Positions 16,578-26,211 of a stretch of DNA of 64,000 nucleotides are shown here, one piece after another (position 1 is the first letter of the stretch; every line of letters starts with the position of its first letter). This DNA is from Porticoccus hydrocarbonoclasticus MCTG13d (GTDB taxonomy: Bacteria > Pseudomonadota > Gammaproteobacteria > Pseudomonadales > Porticoccaceae). The stretch lies in NCBI RefSeq assembly GCF_000744735.1, contig NZ_JQMM01000001.1, positions 1,612,001 to 1,676,000 of the forward strand. Direction: 5' to 3'. The translations under genes were made by a program, and so were the position numbers. Under the pieces are notes generated by a model. The model ran no database searches, was not told where the DNA came from, and saw only the letters and a program-made list of their open reading frames with translations.

Positions 16578-17162
16578 ATGTATTCCATAACAGGGCGGTA
16601 TAAATTGATTATGAGAGGTAGTTCTATCGAGCATGTCTTGGTTGCACTGCGGCGGGTTATCAGGGCGACAGACCTTTATTCCAAACGCTTGGCTAAAACG
16701 TCCGGTCTGACTGTGCCGCAAATTTTGCTACTGCAGGCGATTCGTGACCGGGGGCAGGTGACAATTGGTGAATTGGCCGCCGAAATCAGTCTGAGTCAGG
16801 CGACGGTAACCACCATTATTGATCGACTCGAGAAGCGACAATTGGTTTACCGTGTCCGGTCATCGACAGACAAACGCAAAGTGCATGCTTTTTTGACAGA
16901 GAATGCAGTTGATGTATTGAAAAATGCACCCACTCCCTTGCAGGAACATTTTTCGCGCCAGTATGCCAATCTTCGTGACTGGGAGCAGGCCATGATTGTT
17001 TCTGCACTGCAGCGAGTCGCCCAAATGATGGATGCAGAACATATTGATGCCTCACCGGTGCTGGACCTGGGCGTCCTGGACAGTCATTCGTCCTTGGCAG
17101 AGCCAGATGCTCTGCAGTTGGGAGATGAAATCAAAGGGCGCTCAACCTCGCCTGCAGACTGA
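16578..17162 (+). CDS. ectR: MarR-family regulator of ectoine genes
   Basis: A 194-residue winged-helix protein, probably the repressor of the divergent ectABC-ask operon. The DNA-binding domain is visible as TVPQILLLQAIRDRGQVTIGELAAEISLSQATVTTIIDRLEKRQLVYRVRSSTDKRKVHAFLTE. About 45 residues follow the MarR core, including an acidic polar tail (DLGVLDSHSSLAEPDALQLGDEIKG). An internal ATG at 16611 is an alternative start. Its divergent placement and length match EctR1 of methylotrophs. It converges on purC, with 25 bp between stops. Confidence 0.85.
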   Translation: MYSITGRYKLIMRGSSIEHVLVALRRVIRATDLYSKRLAKTSGLTVPQILLLQAIRDRGQVTIGELAAEISLSQATVTTIIDRLEKRQLVYRVRSSTDKRKVHAFLTENAVDVLKNAPTPLQEHFSRQYANLRDWEQAMIVSALQRVAQMMDAEHIDASPVLDLGVLDSHSSLAEPDALQLGDEIKGRSTSPAD

Positions 17163-17187
17163 TTGGTCAGACTGACCTGGTTAAAAC

Positions 17188-18291
17188 CTAGACAATGAGG
17201 TTATATCGGCTACTGAGGATATCCATAATTTCTGCTTTCGGCCGGTCGGGTAGGTGTAGTTTTCTCCCGATGATCTTTTCGGCAATCGAAACATACGTTC
17301 TGGAAACTTCCAGCAGAACATCGGCAGGCAGTTCGTTGTTTCTGGCCAGTGCCTGGCGTTCGGTCATCCGGTCCTTGTTGAGTAGGATGTCGGGATCCGG
17401 GAAGTGGTTGAGCAGCAATTGCCGGAAACTTTCTTTTGAGTTTTCGACCACTTCGCCGTTTCGATAGCTCTGACCGTCCCAGATACGGGATGAGTCAGGA
17501 GTGCCAACCTCGTCCATGTAGATTAGCTTTTCGATACCGGCTTTGTCTTTGACGTAGCCAAATTCAAATTTGGTATCCACAAAAATCTGATCCAGTGCAG
17601 CCAGTTCACGGCTTATGACATCGAACCCCTCTCGCAACAGATTTTCGTAGAGATCGATATCGTCAATACTGCGAAAATTGAAGGCTGTATGGTTTCTTTC
17701 AATATCACGTCGGGTAATGTTCACGTCATCCGCTTCTGGAATACCCGGCAAACCCGTCAGTATGCCTTTGGTGGATGGAGTAATCAGTAATTCTGGCAGC
17801 TTCTGGTCTTTTTTTAGATTGTCCGGCAACTGGATGCCGCAGAACTCTCTCTCTCCCTTGGCATATGCACGCCACATGGAGCCGGTAATGTATTGGCGAC
17901 AGATAGCCTCGATCATGACAGGTTGGGCTTTTTGTACAATCCATACCAGGGGATGTGGGATATCCAGAATGTGGCTGTCTGCCAGACCATTCTCGCGAAA
18001 TAACCTGAACCAATGGTTCGAAATGGCATTCAGTGCCGCCCCCTTGCCCGGGACGCCATGCATGCCGCCTTCGCCATGCCAGATGCAGTCAAATGCAGAA
18101 ATGCGATCACTGATTACCATGATGGCAAGTGGCGCACCGGGAGCCACATCATAACCCTGTTGCTCTATCAGTCTGAGACTGTCTTTTTCTGTAAGCCAGT
18201 AGACTGAGCGTACCTTGCCACTGTGCACAGGCGCATCAGTGCGAATAGGGAGATCATTGTTAACGGCGAGAACTTTGTCTGCGAGTTTCAT
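17188..18291 (-). CDS. purC: SAICAR synthase
   Basis: A 367-residue phosphoribosylaminoimidazole-succinocarboxamide synthase (purine pathway), of the longer type than the roughly 240-residue E. coli enzyme. Recognisable parts are GKVRSVYWL (glycine-rich ATP site), [59 protein letters not shown], and [11 protein letters not shown] followed by [16 protein letters not shown]. In many relatives purC lies directly after dapA-bamC; here it is on the opposite strand, about 3.6 kb before dapA. No PurR-type operator was seen upstream. Confidence 0.95.
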   Translation of the reverse strand: MKLADKVLAVNNDLPIRTDAPVHSGKVRSVYWLTEKDSLRLIEQQGYDVAPGAPLAIMVISDRISAFDCIWHGEGGMHGVPGKGAALNAISNHWFRLFRENGLADSHILDIPHPLVWIVQKAQPVMIEAICRQYITGSMWRAYAKGEREFCGIQLPDNLKKDQKLPELLITPSTKGILTGLPGIPEADDVNITRRDIERNHTAFNFRSIDDIDLYENLLREGFDVISRELAALDQIFVDTKFEFGYVKDKAGIEKLIYMDEVGTPDSSRIWDGQSYRNGEVVENSKESFRQLLLNHFPDPDILLNKDRMTERQALARNNELPADVLLEVSRTYVSIAEKIIGRKLHLPDRPKAEIMDILSSRYNLIV

Positions 18292-18440
18292 GGTTATGGG
18301 TCCTGTCAGCGGGCAGGTAGTGTTATGGAATAATTTGGGGCTTTTGTGCTCACATCTACCAGAGGGTCTGGAAACATTTAATTCTAGCAGATCGATAGCC
18401 CTCAGATACAGGCAACCCTGCGTTGTCTGTACCCTGAGGA

Positions 18441-18836
18441 TCAGTCCGGGCGAATGGCATATTTGCCGCTGCCCTGTAGCGCGATAGCCAGTGCTGCTAA
18501 AAGATAGAGGCCCTGTAGTTCCAGCGCCCAGCCACCATGATTGGTTAGTTGGAAAAGCTCACCGGCATGGACCAACAATATAGCCGCCAACATATTGCCA
18601 ATGACCAACAGGGCCCCGGCTCTAGCGAAGTAACCGAAAATAATCATCAGCGGACCTAATACCTCACCGAGATAGACGGCATAGGCAATCTCTGGCGGTA
18701 TGCCAAACTCTGTCAGTTTGCTACCAATAAAGCCCAGCGAATCCGGGTTCAGGATCTTGGCAATGCCGTGTAATAAAACGAGCAGCCCGACAGCGATGCG
18801 CAAGACCAGTTTTGCGAGCTCTTCATAGTAGGTCAT
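18441..18836 (-). CDS. DoxX family membrane protein
   Basis: A 131-residue integral membrane protein with four hydrophobic segments. [19 protein letters not shown] near the N-terminus, [26 protein letters not shown] and the C-terminal [26 protein letters not shown] are the DoxX/YqjF pattern. ATG 18836 is chosen because GGAGAT lies about 9 bp before it; a longer frame from 18902 lacks family similarity. Family members are linked to redox or thiol-stress functions, but no role can be assigned here. Confidence 0.8.
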   Translation of the reverse strand: MTYYEELAKLVLRIAVGLLVLLHGIAKILNPDSLGFIGSKLTEFGIPPEIAYAVYLGEVLGPLMIIFGYFARAGALLVIGNMLAAILLVHAGELFQLTNHGGWALELQGLYLLAALAIALQGSGKYAIRPD

Positions 18837-18931
18837 AACCAGTAATCTCCGGTATAAACGGGTTTGAAAGTACAATTTAACGGGATAGTACCAGTGGGGC
18901 AATTCCTTTAATACGCATTCCGGGAGGTTTC

Positions 18932-18960
18932 TTGGAGCGTTGCTGCCTTCGGGGTATCAT
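18932..18960 (+). promoter_or_regulatory. Possible promoter of fabV
   Basis: TTGGAG (18932-18937) and TATCAT (18955-18960) are separated by 17 bp, 52 bp before the fabV start. The -10 matches five of six consensus bases, the -35 three of six. The spacing is ideal, but the -35 is weak. Confidence 0.35.
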
Positions 18961-19011
18961 TGCGGCGTTATTTTAACTGACGCCCCCTCGGGGTTCCTGT
19001 GGAGATAGGCA

Positions 19012-20199
19012 ATGATTATTAAACCGAGAGTCCGCGGTTTTATGTGTATTACCAGCCACCCGGTTGGTTGTGAGGCAAATGTCAAAGAACAGATTGATTA
19101 CATCAAGCGTCAGGGTCCGATAGATGGCCCAAAAAGGGTGCTGGTGATAGGTGCTTCCACAGGGTATGGTCTGGCCGCCCGAATCGCGGCTGCTTTTGGC
19201 TGCGGAGCTTCAACACTGGGCATATTTTTTGAAAAGGAAGGTGGAGATAAAAAGCCCGCCTCAGCCGGTTGGTATAACTCGGCAGCTTTTCACAAGTTTG
19301 CGGACGAGCAGGGTATTTACGCGAAAAGTATCAATGGAGATGCGTTTTCCGATGAAATAAAGCAAAAGACAATTGATACGATCAAAGCCGATCTGGGACA
19401 GGTGGATCTGGTGATCTACAGCCTGGCGTCTCCCCGGCGACAGCACCCGAAGACGGGCGAAGTATTCAATTCAACCCTTAAGCCCATCGGGAAGAATGTA
19501 ACCCTGCGGGGTATCAACACGGATAAGGAAGAAGTTCAGGAATTTTCGCTGGAAGCAGCCACAGAACAGGAGATTGCCAACACCGTAGCAGTTATGGGTG
19601 GTGAGGATTGGCAAATGTGGGTAGATGCACTGTTGGAGGCTGACGTATTGGCCTCTGGGGCGAAAACAGCAGCATTTACCTATTTGGGTGAAAAAGTCAC
19701 CTGGGATCTGTATTGGCACGGTACGATTGGTCAGGCTAAAAAAGACCTGGATAGTAAGGTTGCGGGGATCCGTGAAAAACTGGCGACCGTCGGTGGTGAT
19801 GCTCGGGTTGCGGTGCTCAAGGCAGTGGTGACACAGGCCAGCTCTGCGATACCGATCATGCCGCTTTATCTGGCGCTGCTGTTCAAGGCGATGAAAGAAG
19901 ATGGCAGTCATGAAGGTTGTATTGAACAGCTGTATCGTCTCTACACAGAATGCCTTTACAGTGACTCTCCGCGTATGGACAGCGAAGGGCGGATTCGGGT
20001 GGACGAACGTGAACTCCGCCCGGAAATTCAGCACCGGGTTGGCGATGACTGGCTGAAAGTCACCAATGATAATATGGCTGAACTGACCGATATAAAGGGC
20101 TACAAGCATGAGTTTCTCAAGCTCTTTGGCTTTGATATAGACAGCGTGGATTACGAGGCTGATGTCGACCCTGTGGTTCCCATCAGGGGATTAATCTGA
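19012..20199 (+). CDS. fabV: Enoyl-ACP reductase, FabV type
   Basis: A 395-residue trans-2-enoyl-ACP/CoA reductase that completes each round of fatty-acid elongation with NADH. It is the FabV form, much larger than FabI (about 260 residues) and typically insensitive to triclosan. It shows [20 protein letters not shown] at the N-terminus, the NAD-binding [31 protein letters not shown], and the catalytic Tyr-x8-Lys ([10 protein letters not shown]). Length is normal. It is a single gene followed after 171 bp by a small DUF2789 gene. Confidence 0.95.
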   Translation: MIIKPRVRGFMCITSHPVGCEANVKEQIDYIKRQGPIDGPKRVLVIGASTGYGLAARIAAAFGCGASTLGIFFEKEGGDKKPASAGWYNSAAFHKFADEQGIYAKSINGDAFSDEIKQKTIDTIKADLGQVDLVIYSLASPRRQHPKTGEVFNSTLKPIGKNVTLRGINTDKEEVQEFSLEAATEQEIANTVAVMGGEDWQMWVDALLEADVLASGAKTAAFTYLGEKVTWDLYWHGTIGQAKKDLDSKVAGIREKLATVGGDARVAVLKAVVTQASSAIPIMPLYLALLFKAMKEDGSHEGCIEQLYRLYTECLYSDSPRMDSEGRIRVDERELRPEIQHRVGDDWLKVTNDNMAELTDIKGYKHEFLKLFGFDIDSVDYEADVDPVVPIRGLI

Positions 20200-20370
20200 G
20201 TATTTATTTGCCAGGGCAGTCAAATGGCGGGTATCTGTAGAAGTGTTGTATAAGGTCGAACGGTTTGTTGCCAATATCGCTTCAGCGTGGCCTGCAGCAG
20301 CAGGTTCAGGCGGAGGTGAATTGCTTCAACTAACATTGCCAACGGTTGCGGCAGCGCCTATAAGACATGT

Positions 20371-20604
20371 ATGGATACCAGTGTTCACTCCTTATCTACG
20401 CTCTTTGAGCAGTTGGGACTGCCCTCCACCGCAGCCGCCATCGAGCTTTTTATTGCCCTACACCAGCCATTGCCCCCTGAAACGAGATTGGCTGAAGCAT
20501 TGTTCTGGAATGAGGCTCAGAGAGCGTTTCTGGAAGAGGCTATCAGTGAAGATGCCGATTGGGCCGAGTTGGTTGATCAGCTCAATGCCCGTTTCAGGGA
20601 CTAG
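20371..20604 (+). CDS. DUF2789 family small protein
   Basis: A 77-residue soluble acidic protein of the DUF2789 family. The whole length fits the family, beginning MDTSVHSLSTLFEQLGLPS, with ALFWNEAQRAFLEEAI and ending DADWAELVDQLNARFRD. It is predicted all-helical with no signal. Function is unknown. It precedes the lipid A acyltransferase gene by 85 bp. Confidence 0.8.
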   Translation: MDTSVHSLSTLFEQLGLPSTAAAIELFIALHQPLPPETRLAEALFWNEAQRAFLEEAISEDADWAELVDQLNARFRD

Positions 20605-20689
20605 TGTTTTCAGCTTCAACCCGCGCTCCACGCATGGTTTTACGCGTCAACGTCTTTATAATGGCTATCCCCTTTGACCAGTAATTAAC

Positions 20690-21622
20690 ATGATCAATAA
20701 CCACGATTTCAAGTGGCGCTTTCTCCACCCCCGTTTTTGGTTGACCTGGTTGAGTCTGGGTTGCTGGCGCTTGTTGGTGGTCCTTCCGTATCCGGTATTG
20801 CTTTGGTTGGGGGGGGGCATCGGCCGGATAATGTTCTGGCGAAGCCGCTATCGTCGAGAAGTTGCAGACATCAACCTGCGATGGTGCTTTCCCGAGATGG
20901 AAGAATCGCAGCGCCAGAGGTTGCTGCGGGCTAATTTTATCAGCTACGGCATTGCTTTTTTTGAAATTGGTATGGCCTGGTGGTGGCCCACACAACGACT
21001 TGATAAGCTGATTACCTTTGAGGGGCTGGAGCACCTTGATGGCTTGCAGGGTAGGGGGGCGCTACTGATGGCCATTCACTTCACCACGCTTGAAATCGGC
21101 GCATCCGCCCTGTCTGCGAGACACTCGATTGATGGAATGTACCGCCCCCATAAAAATCCTGTGTATGACTATGTGCAAAGCAAAGGGCGTCGGGTAAGAG
21201 ACCCTTTGGGGGTAGTTTATCCACGGGAAGACATCCGCGGTATGTTCAAGGCCCTTCGCCAAGGCAGAATTATCTGGTACGCACCGGATCAGGATTATGG
21301 GCGCAAACAGAGTGTGTTTGCCCGATTCTTTGGCGTTCCGGCAGCCACGGTCACGGCTACTGCACGTTTTGCCAAAACCGGCAACGCCCTTGTTCTGCCC
21401 TTCTCTCAGGTGAGGTTGCCCGATGGTCGGGGATATCTGATTAAGGTGCATCCGCCCTTACAGGATTTTCCGACAGGCGATGATCTGGCAGACGCTGAAA
21501 CGGTTAACCGGCAGGTTGAGAAGATGATTCTCGAGCAACCGGACCAGTATATGTGGATTCACCGGCGCTTTAAAACCCGCCCGCCCGGCGAGTCAAGACC
21601 CTATCCAAAAAGTAGCAAATAA
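20690..21622 (+). CDS. lpxL: LpxL/HtrB-type lipid A acyltransferase
   Basis: A 310-residue lysophospholipid acyltransferase of the LpxL/LpxM (HtrB) family that adds a secondary acyl chain to lipid A precursor at the inner membrane. An N-terminal hydrophobic anchor lies at about 26-49, the HxxxxE catalytic motif is His130-Glu135 (HFTTLE), and YRPHKNPVYD and YAPDQDYGRKQSVFARFFG are typical. Length matches LpxL (306). Whether it is LpxL or LpxM cannot be settled from sequence. Together with lpxD, lpxA and lpxB at 48-52 kb it supplies lipid A. Confidence 0.85.
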   Translation: MINNHDFKWRFLHPRFWLTWLSLGCWRLLVVLPYPVLLWLGGGIGRIMFWRSRYRREVADINLRWCFPEMEESQRQRLLRANFISYGIAFFEIGMAWWWPTQRLDKLITFEGLEHLDGLQGRGALLMAIHFTTLEIGASALSARHSIDGMYRPHKNPVYDYVQSKGRRVRDPLGVVYPREDIRGMFKALRQGRIIWYAPDQDYGRKQSVFARFFGVPAATVTATARFAKTGNALVLPFSQVRLPDGRGYLIKVHPPLQDFPTGDDLADAETVNRQVEKMILEQPDQYMWIHRRFKTRPPGESRPYPKSSK

Positions 21623-21876
21623 CAGAGTCTGCCCAGACGAGGCGAAACTGGGAATGATGGGCCGGAAACCATCATGCATTGCCAGGATGGGGAACTCTGT
21701 CGTGTTCAATGGTCTGAAATACCGGTTGCTTCTCTGGCCAGCCGGATCAAACTCTCCCGGTCTTCTGTTGTTAACCTTGGAGCTGGTGTCTAATTTATTC
21801 ATAACGCTTGTGCCCCAGGTTGCTGGTCAGTAACATTACGCGTTCTATTTTTCTTGGCTATTTTGAGGCTCCTCCG

Positions 21877-22791
21877 ATGATCACCGGCAGTATTGTTGCT
21901 CTGGTTACGCCCATGTTTCGCGATAATCAGGAAGTTGACTGGGATTGTCTGAAACGTTTGGTGGAGTGGCATATTGCCCAGGGGACCAATGCGATTGTTG
22001 CTGTGGGTACCACCGGTGAATCCCCGACACTCGATGTGCAGGAGCATATGGCGACCATCGCTGCGATTGTCGAAGACGCAGATGGTCGTGTTCCCGTGAT
22101 TGCTGGCACTGGTGCAAACTCGACCAGAGAAGCCATAGAGTGGACCCATCGAGCACAACAGATCGGTGCAGATGCCTGCCTGCTGGTAACGCCCTATTAC
22201 AACAAACCTACCCAGGAAGGCCTCTATCTTCACCACAAAGCAATTGCAGAGGCCGTGGATATTCCACAAATTCTCTACAATGTGCCCGGTCGTACGGCCT
22301 GTGATATGCTTCCTGCCACTGTTGCGAGGCTTGCCGAAATCCCAAACATCGTCGGTATTAAAGAGGCTACCGGTGATCTAGACCGTGTTAACCAGTTGGT
22401 CAGTACCTGCCCTGAGGGTTTTGCCATTTATTCGGGCGATGACTTTACTGCACTGGAATTGATCCTGAGGGGTGGTCATGGTGACATCTCTGTTACGGCC
22501 AATGTTGCCCCCAAATTAATGGCTGAGATGTGTCGTTTGGCGCTCGCCGGCGAGGTGGATGCAGCGCGTGAAATCAACAAGCGACTTATTCCTGTTCATG
22601 AAGCCATGTTTGTCGAATCCAACCCCATCCCGGTCAAATGGGCTGTAGCGGAAATGGGTTTGATGGAGCATGCCATACGTCTCCCGCTCACTGAATTGTC
22701 TGCGGCCTATCATTTAAAAGTTATCAGAGCTCTTGAGCAGGCTGATCTGCTGAGCGGTGCACAAACAGTCAATTCGGAGTTCACTGGATGA
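21877..22791 (+). CDS. dapA: 4-hydroxy-tetrahydrodipicolinate synthase
   Basis: A 304-residue class I aldolase that condenses pyruvate with aspartate semialdehyde, committing flux to diaminopimelate and lysine. GTTGESPTL and the Schiff-base lysine in [12 protein letters not shown] are present, as is [14 protein letters not shown] and the [11 protein letters not shown] motif with its tyrosine. ATG 21877 follows GAGG by 8 bp; upstream in-frame starts lack homology. The 3' end overlaps bamC by 4 bp, as in many gammaproteobacteria. Confidence 0.96.
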   Translation: MITGSIVALVTPMFRDNQEVDWDCLKRLVEWHIAQGTNAIVAVGTTGESPTLDVQEHMATIAAIVEDADGRVPVIAGTGANSTREAIEWTHRAQQIGADACLLVTPYYNKPTQEGLYLHHKAIAEAVDIPQILYNVPGRTACDMLPATVARLAEIPNIVGIKEATGDLDRVNQLVSTCPEGFAIYSGDDFTALELILRGGHGDISVTANVAPKLMAEMCRLALAGEVDAAREINKRLIPVHEAMFVESNPIPVKWAVAEMGLMEHAIRLPLTELSAAYHLKVIRALEQADLLSGAQTVNSEFTG

Positions 22792-23831
22792 AGGCAACAC
22801 TGAAAAAGCTATCAGTGATTATAGCGTTACTGGCAATGGCTGGTTGTGGAAATAATCTTGTTCGCGACAAAAGTAATGATTATCTGCTTTCAGAGGAAGT
22901 CCCTCCCATGGTTGTGCCCGAGGGCAAAAGCTCAGGTGCAATCGGTCAGCTTTATGATGTTCCTGCAGTTCCTGATGCCGGGGCTGGCTCAGAATATTTT
23001 GTTGTTCCCAGGCCACAGCCGCTCTCGGAAAATGTTTTTGAAGAAACGGTAAAAATTGAGACATTCTCAGGTAGTCGATGGATAGCGATTAACAAGCCTG
23101 CTGAAGAAGTTTGGCCAAGAATCAGGAATATTCTCTCGCGCAGTAGTGTCCCCACGACCCGGGTAGATGCCAGTAGCGGTATTATTGAAACGGGTTGGCT
23201 GCAATTCAAGGACGATGAAGACAAGAGCCACCGTTTTCGCTTTAAAATAGTTCCTGGCATCGGTGTTAACAGTACAGAAGTCAGCCTGCTGCAGATGTCT
23301 GCACCTATTGGCAAGGAAGGCGATGCGGGTTCATGGCCTGCAAAGTCGATGGATGACTCCCGGGAGTTGGAATTTGTCGAGATCGTTTCCAACTCTCTCG
23401 CCAGTGAAATTAACAGTGGCAGCGTTTCACTGCTGGCCCAGACGATCGGTGGTCAGGAGCAGGTTGAGGTCGTATCTTCCGCAGATACTGATCCCTACAT
23501 CAAAATGAATCTCAACTATGACAGGGCCTGGGCGTCCCTACTCAACTCGCTCTCCCGGGGCGGTTACACTATCATCGATCAGAATCGTTCAGCGGGTAGA
23601 TTACAGGTTGAGTTTCAGGAAATTGTTGCTGAAGAGAAGGGGCAGACACTCAAGGAATGGGTACTCAATCTTGGCAATAAAGTTGAAAAAGTGCCCCCTG
23701 TCGAGTATTGGGTCGAGTTGGTTCGCAATGAGCAGACAGTGGAGGTGCGGATAGCTGATAAGAGCAGGGATAAGCTGGAGCGCTCACTCGCTATTAAGTT
23801 GCTCAAGGTAATCCGCGGCAATTTGAGCTGA
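22788..23831 (+). CDS. bamC: Outer-membrane assembly lipoprotein BamC
   Basis: A 347-residue lipoprotein of the BAM complex (NlpB/DapX family). A type II signal ends at the lipobox LAMAGC with Cys20. An unstructured proline-rich segment follows ([13 protein letters not shown]), then two helix-grip domains (from about 85 and 240), beginning [24 protein letters not shown] and [29 protein letters not shown]. It is translationally coupled to dapA (ATGA) and works with bamA at 45443. The metallo-hydrolase gene follows after 2 bp. Confidence 0.93.
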   Translation: MKATLKKLSVIIALLAMAGCGNNLVRDKSNDYLLSEEVPPMVVPEGKSSGAIGQLYDVPAVPDAGAGSEYFVVPRPQPLSENVFEETVKIETFSGSRWIAINKPAEEVWPRIRNILSRSSVPTTRVDASSGIIETGWLQFKDDEDKSHRFRFKIVPGIGVNSTEVSLLQMSAPIGKEGDAGSWPAKSMDDSRELEFVEIVSNSLASEINSGSVSLLAQTIGGQEQVEVVSSADTDPYIKMNLNYDRAWASLLNSLSRGGYTIIDQNRSAGRLQVEFQEIVAEEKGQTLKEWVLNLGNKVEKVPPVEYWVELVRNEQTVEVRIADKSRDKLERSLAIKLLKVIRGNLS

Positions 23832-23833
23832 TT

Positions 23834-24607
23834 ATGCGGTTTGCTTCACTTGGGAGCGGCAGCAGGGGTAACGCTACAATTGTGGATGTCGGCTCAACCC
23901 GGTTGTTGATTGATTGTGGGTTTTCAATCAAGGAAACGGAAAAGCGCCTTGAAAGGCTGGGTACGCAGCCCAGTGACCTCAACGCCATTCTGGTGACCCA
24001 TGAGCATGGGGATCACATCCGAGGCGTCCTTCCATTGGCCAGGAAGTACGGATTGACGGTCTATATGACGGCGGGGACCCACCGAGCCTTGTCCTTTTCA
24101 CTTTTCTCCGGTATTGATCTAAAACTGATAGACAGTCACCTGGACTTTGTTATTGGTGATTTTGCTGTGACGCCTGTCGCTGTGCCCCATGATGCCAGAG
24201 AACCTGTCCAGTACGTCGTACGAGGTGGCGACAACCTGTCTCTGGGGGTGCTAACAGACTTGGGAAGTATCACGGCCCATGTCATAGAGCATTTCGAAGG
24301 ATGTCACGGTTTGTTCCTCGAGTGTAACCACGATGCCGCTATGCTGGCTAACGGAACCTACCCGCCGTCGTTGAAAAAGCGTATTGCCGGTGATTGGGGA
24401 CATTTGAACAATCGGCAATCGCTCGATTTGTTACAAAACATCCAGACGTGCCAGCTGCAACAGCTGGTATTGGGTCATATCAGTGAGCAGAACAATTCTC
24501 TGGCTGCAGTGCAGGCAATGATGAGCAACCTGCCATCTGATCTGTTTTCTATCCACTATGCCTGCCAGAACGACGGTGTTGATTGGCTGGCGCTATCCCG
24601 AGTATGA
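23834..24607 (+). CDS. MBL-fold metallo-hydrolase
   Basis: A 257-residue metallo-beta-lactamase-fold hydrolase of the YycJ/WalJ-like group. The zinc motif THEHGDHIRG is near residue 56, FLECNHDAAML supplies another ligand, and LVLGHISEQNN the C-terminal histidine. It follows bamC by 2 bp; the dapA-bamC-hydrolase order is common in pseudomonads, where purC comes next. Nuclease or phosphodiesterase activity is known for some family members; the substrate here is unknown. Confidence 0.88.
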   Translation: MRFASLGSGSRGNATIVDVGSTRLLIDCGFSIKETEKRLERLGTQPSDLNAILVTHEHGDHIRGVLPLARKYGLTVYMTAGTHRALSFSLFSGIDLKLIDSHLDFVIGDFAVTPVAVPHDAREPVQYVVRGGDNLSLGVLTDLGSITAHVIEHFEGCHGLFLECNHDAAMLANGTYPPSLKKRIAGDWGHLNNRQSLDLLQNIQTCQLQQLVLGHISEQNNSLAAVQAMMSNLPSDLFSIHYACQNDGVDWLALSRV

Positions 24608-24980
24608 ATACGTTTTTGCCGGAAAGCCGTGTTGTTGACTGATGCAGTTACATGCCCGGCAACGCAGAAAAGCTGGTCAGCCCTCCAAAAGCAGTATCAA
24701 TCAGTTTTATATTGTCCACAATTACACTAATAACCTTAAGTAAATGTTTAGAATCTATTGTAAGTTATTGATTTAAGTTTTTTAATTACTTAACTTGATG
24801 ATTTGTAAGGGATTTATGTAATGATCAAAAAGTAGCCATTTTGTTTGAGCGCCCCATTTTGCGTGGATTCATCGAAGTTTTACGAAAGTAATGCACAAAG
24901 TTATCCACAGAATTTGTGGGTAACTTTGGAGAACTATTTATCGTTTGTTGTCAACTGATCCTGTTGCGATTCGTTAGGTG
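24608..24980. other. Gene-free stretch between convergent genes
   Basis: No convincing gene is seen in these 373 bp. The middle (about 24690-24840) is very AT-rich. The right part contains an inverted repeat made of DnaA-box-like sequences (24896-24928), and a further similar sequence lies at 24712-24720. Transcripts of the metallo-hydrolase (+) and the LRR lipoprotein (-) converge here. Confidence 0.7.
24896..24928. repeat. Inverted repeat of DnaA-box-like sequences
   Basis: Two 14-bp arms (24896-24909 and 24915-24928) are inverted repeats with a single mismatch around a 5-nt centre. The left arm holds TTATCCACA (24901-24909), the exact E. coli DnaA-box consensus. The right arm, read on the minus strand, holds TTACCCACA, one base away. 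TTGTCCACA at 24712-24720 is a further near match. The repeat could instead be a hairpin between convergent genes, although no T-run follows on either strand. Confidence 0.5.
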
Positions 24981-25415
24981 TCAGCAATGTGTCGGGAGTT
25001 TAATCTGTCCCTCGACTTGTTCTGAGAGTAGTTGCGCATCAGGACAATCGAGAGAGGTGTTGCCTTCCAGAGAAATGCTATCGAGGTTGGGTAAATAGAG
25101 TAACGGCTTTATAGAAGTAAGCTGATTTTGTGCCAGGTTGACGATAATAAGGCCCGTGAAAATTTCAAGACCGGAAAGGTTGACAATACCAGCGTTAGAA
25201 CAGTTGAGCTGTGATAACTGATTCGCACGGGTCACGGCAAGGTCTTTGATCGCCTGTTCAACACAGACAGCAAGCGCCGGGTCCTGAATTTTGTAGCCGG
25301 AAAACAACTCGGTTGGTTTTAGAACAGGTTGTTCGTTAAAGGTGAAGGTATATTTTTCGCAGCCACTCAAAAACGTGCCGATGACCACAATAACGAAGAG
25401 GATGTGCTTTTTCAT
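24981..25415 (-). CDS. Leucine-rich-repeat lipoprotein
   Basis: A 144-residue predicted lipoprotein: the signal KKHILFVIVVIGTFLSGC ends in a lipobox with Cys19. The mature part has about three leucine-rich repeats (LSQLNCSNAGIVNLSGLEIF, LIIVNLAQNQLTSIKPLLYL, LDSISLEGNTSLDCPDAQLL). Four cysteines besides the lipid-bearing one could form disulfides in the periplasm. It is a single gene, and its promoter would be in the 138 bp shared with the divergent ompA-type gene. No function is recognised; LRRs generally bind protein partners. Confidence 0.7.
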   Translation of the reverse strand: MKKHILFVIVVIGTFLSGCEKYTFTFNEQPVLKPTELFSGYKIQDPALAVCVEQAIKDLAVTRANQLSQLNCSNAGIVNLSGLEIFTGLIIVNLAQNQLTSIKPLLYLPNLDSISLEGNTSLDCPDAQLLSEQVEGQIKLPTHC

Positions 25416-25553
25416 AGGGTTGGAAACCGCATCTTGTATTAAAGTAAGGCAGCAAATTTCAACGCGTTGCCTGTCCTGTTAGTAAGAATATAGTAGTTTA
25501 TTGTTTCAGGTATCCACGTTCAGTACGTTTTATCGTTTTAATGAGGAAGTGAC

Positions 25554-26204
25554 ATGAAAAAAATTCTGTTAGCCATTCTTGCTATCTCCCTGACGGCCTG
25601 TATGTCCACAGACCCCTATACCGGACAACAGAAAACCAGCAACACAGCGAAGGGGGCTGGCATTGGAGCCGTATCGGGTGCTTTGATCGGTGCAGCCACC
25701 TCCAGTAGTGGGGATCGCAAGAAAGGGGTTCTGACTGGTGCAGTAGCCGGTGCTGCTGTTGGCGGTGGTATTGGCTATTATATGGACCGTCAGGAAGCCG
25801 CACTTCGTGCAAAACTGGAGGGGACCGGCGTTCGGGTTGTTCGCGAAGGTGACAACATTCGCCTTGTCATGCCCAGCAGTATCACATTTGGTGTGGATCG
25901 TCACGAAGTTCGCCCGGAGTTCTATAGCACGCTTGAGTCCGTTGCGATTGTCCTAAAAGAGTTTGATAAAACCAATATACGCATAGCAGGCCACACAGAT
26001 TCAACCGGTAGTGCAGAATACAACCAGACCCTGAGTGAGCGGCGTGCAGCCAGTGTTGGACAGATGCTCATGAGTCAGGGAATTGTGAGTGGGCGGGTGT
26101 GGAGCACCGGCTATGGTTACCGCTATCCCGTTGCCAGCAATGATACGGCAGAGGGTCGACAAGCTAACCGTCGGGTAGAGCTTGAGCTTGTCCCTACCCA
26201 GTAA
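25554..26204 (+). CDS. OmpA-family lipoprotein (YiaD-like)
   Basis: A 216-residue outer-membrane lipoprotein. The signal KKILLAILAISLTAC gives a lipobox with Cys16. A glycine-rich segment follows (GAGIGAVSGALIGAATSS, GAVAGAAVGGGIGYYMD; glycine-zipper type) that should insert in or lie on the membrane. The C-terminal OmpA domain (from about 105) carries the peptidoglycan-binding signature IAGHTDSTGSAEYNQTLSERRA. Overall it matches YiaD in layout and length. It is followed closely by rsmJ, whose probable start is only 7 bp after this stop. Confidence 0.88.
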   Translation: MKKILLAILAISLTACMSTDPYTGQQKTSNTAKGAGIGAVSGALIGAATSSSGDRKKGVLTGAVAGAAVGGGIGYYMDRQEAALRAKLEGTGVRVVREGDNIRLVMPSSITFGVDRHEVRPEFYSTLESVAIVLKEFDKTNIRIAGHTDSTGSAEYNQTLSERRAASVGQMLMSQGIVSGRVWSTGYGYRYPVASNDTAEGRQANRRVELELVPTQ

Positions 26205-26211
26205 CAAAAAG

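Noticed and set aside
17165-17177. Terminator between ectR and purC
   Set aside because: GGTCAGACTGACC is a 6-bp inverted repeat with a 1-nt centre, which cannot form a normal hairpin loop, and no T-run adjoins.
19471-20109. Long open frame antisense to fabV
   Set aside because: It lies entirely within fabV, has no recognisable domain or ribosome binding site, and fabV is unmistakable on the other strand.
21654-21675. Terminator after lpxL
   Set aside because: ATGATGG/CCATCAT can pair, but the stem is AT-rich, the loop is 8 nt, and no T-run follows on either strand.
21623-21876. tRNA or small RNA gene before dapA
   Set aside because: No cloverleaf, T-arm consensus or promoter-terminator pair could be found in this spacer.
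24896-24928. Chromosomal replication origin
   Set aside because: Only three DnaA-like sites and no dnaA, dnaN, gidA, rpmH or parAB genes nearby; no GC-skew can be measured from this window.
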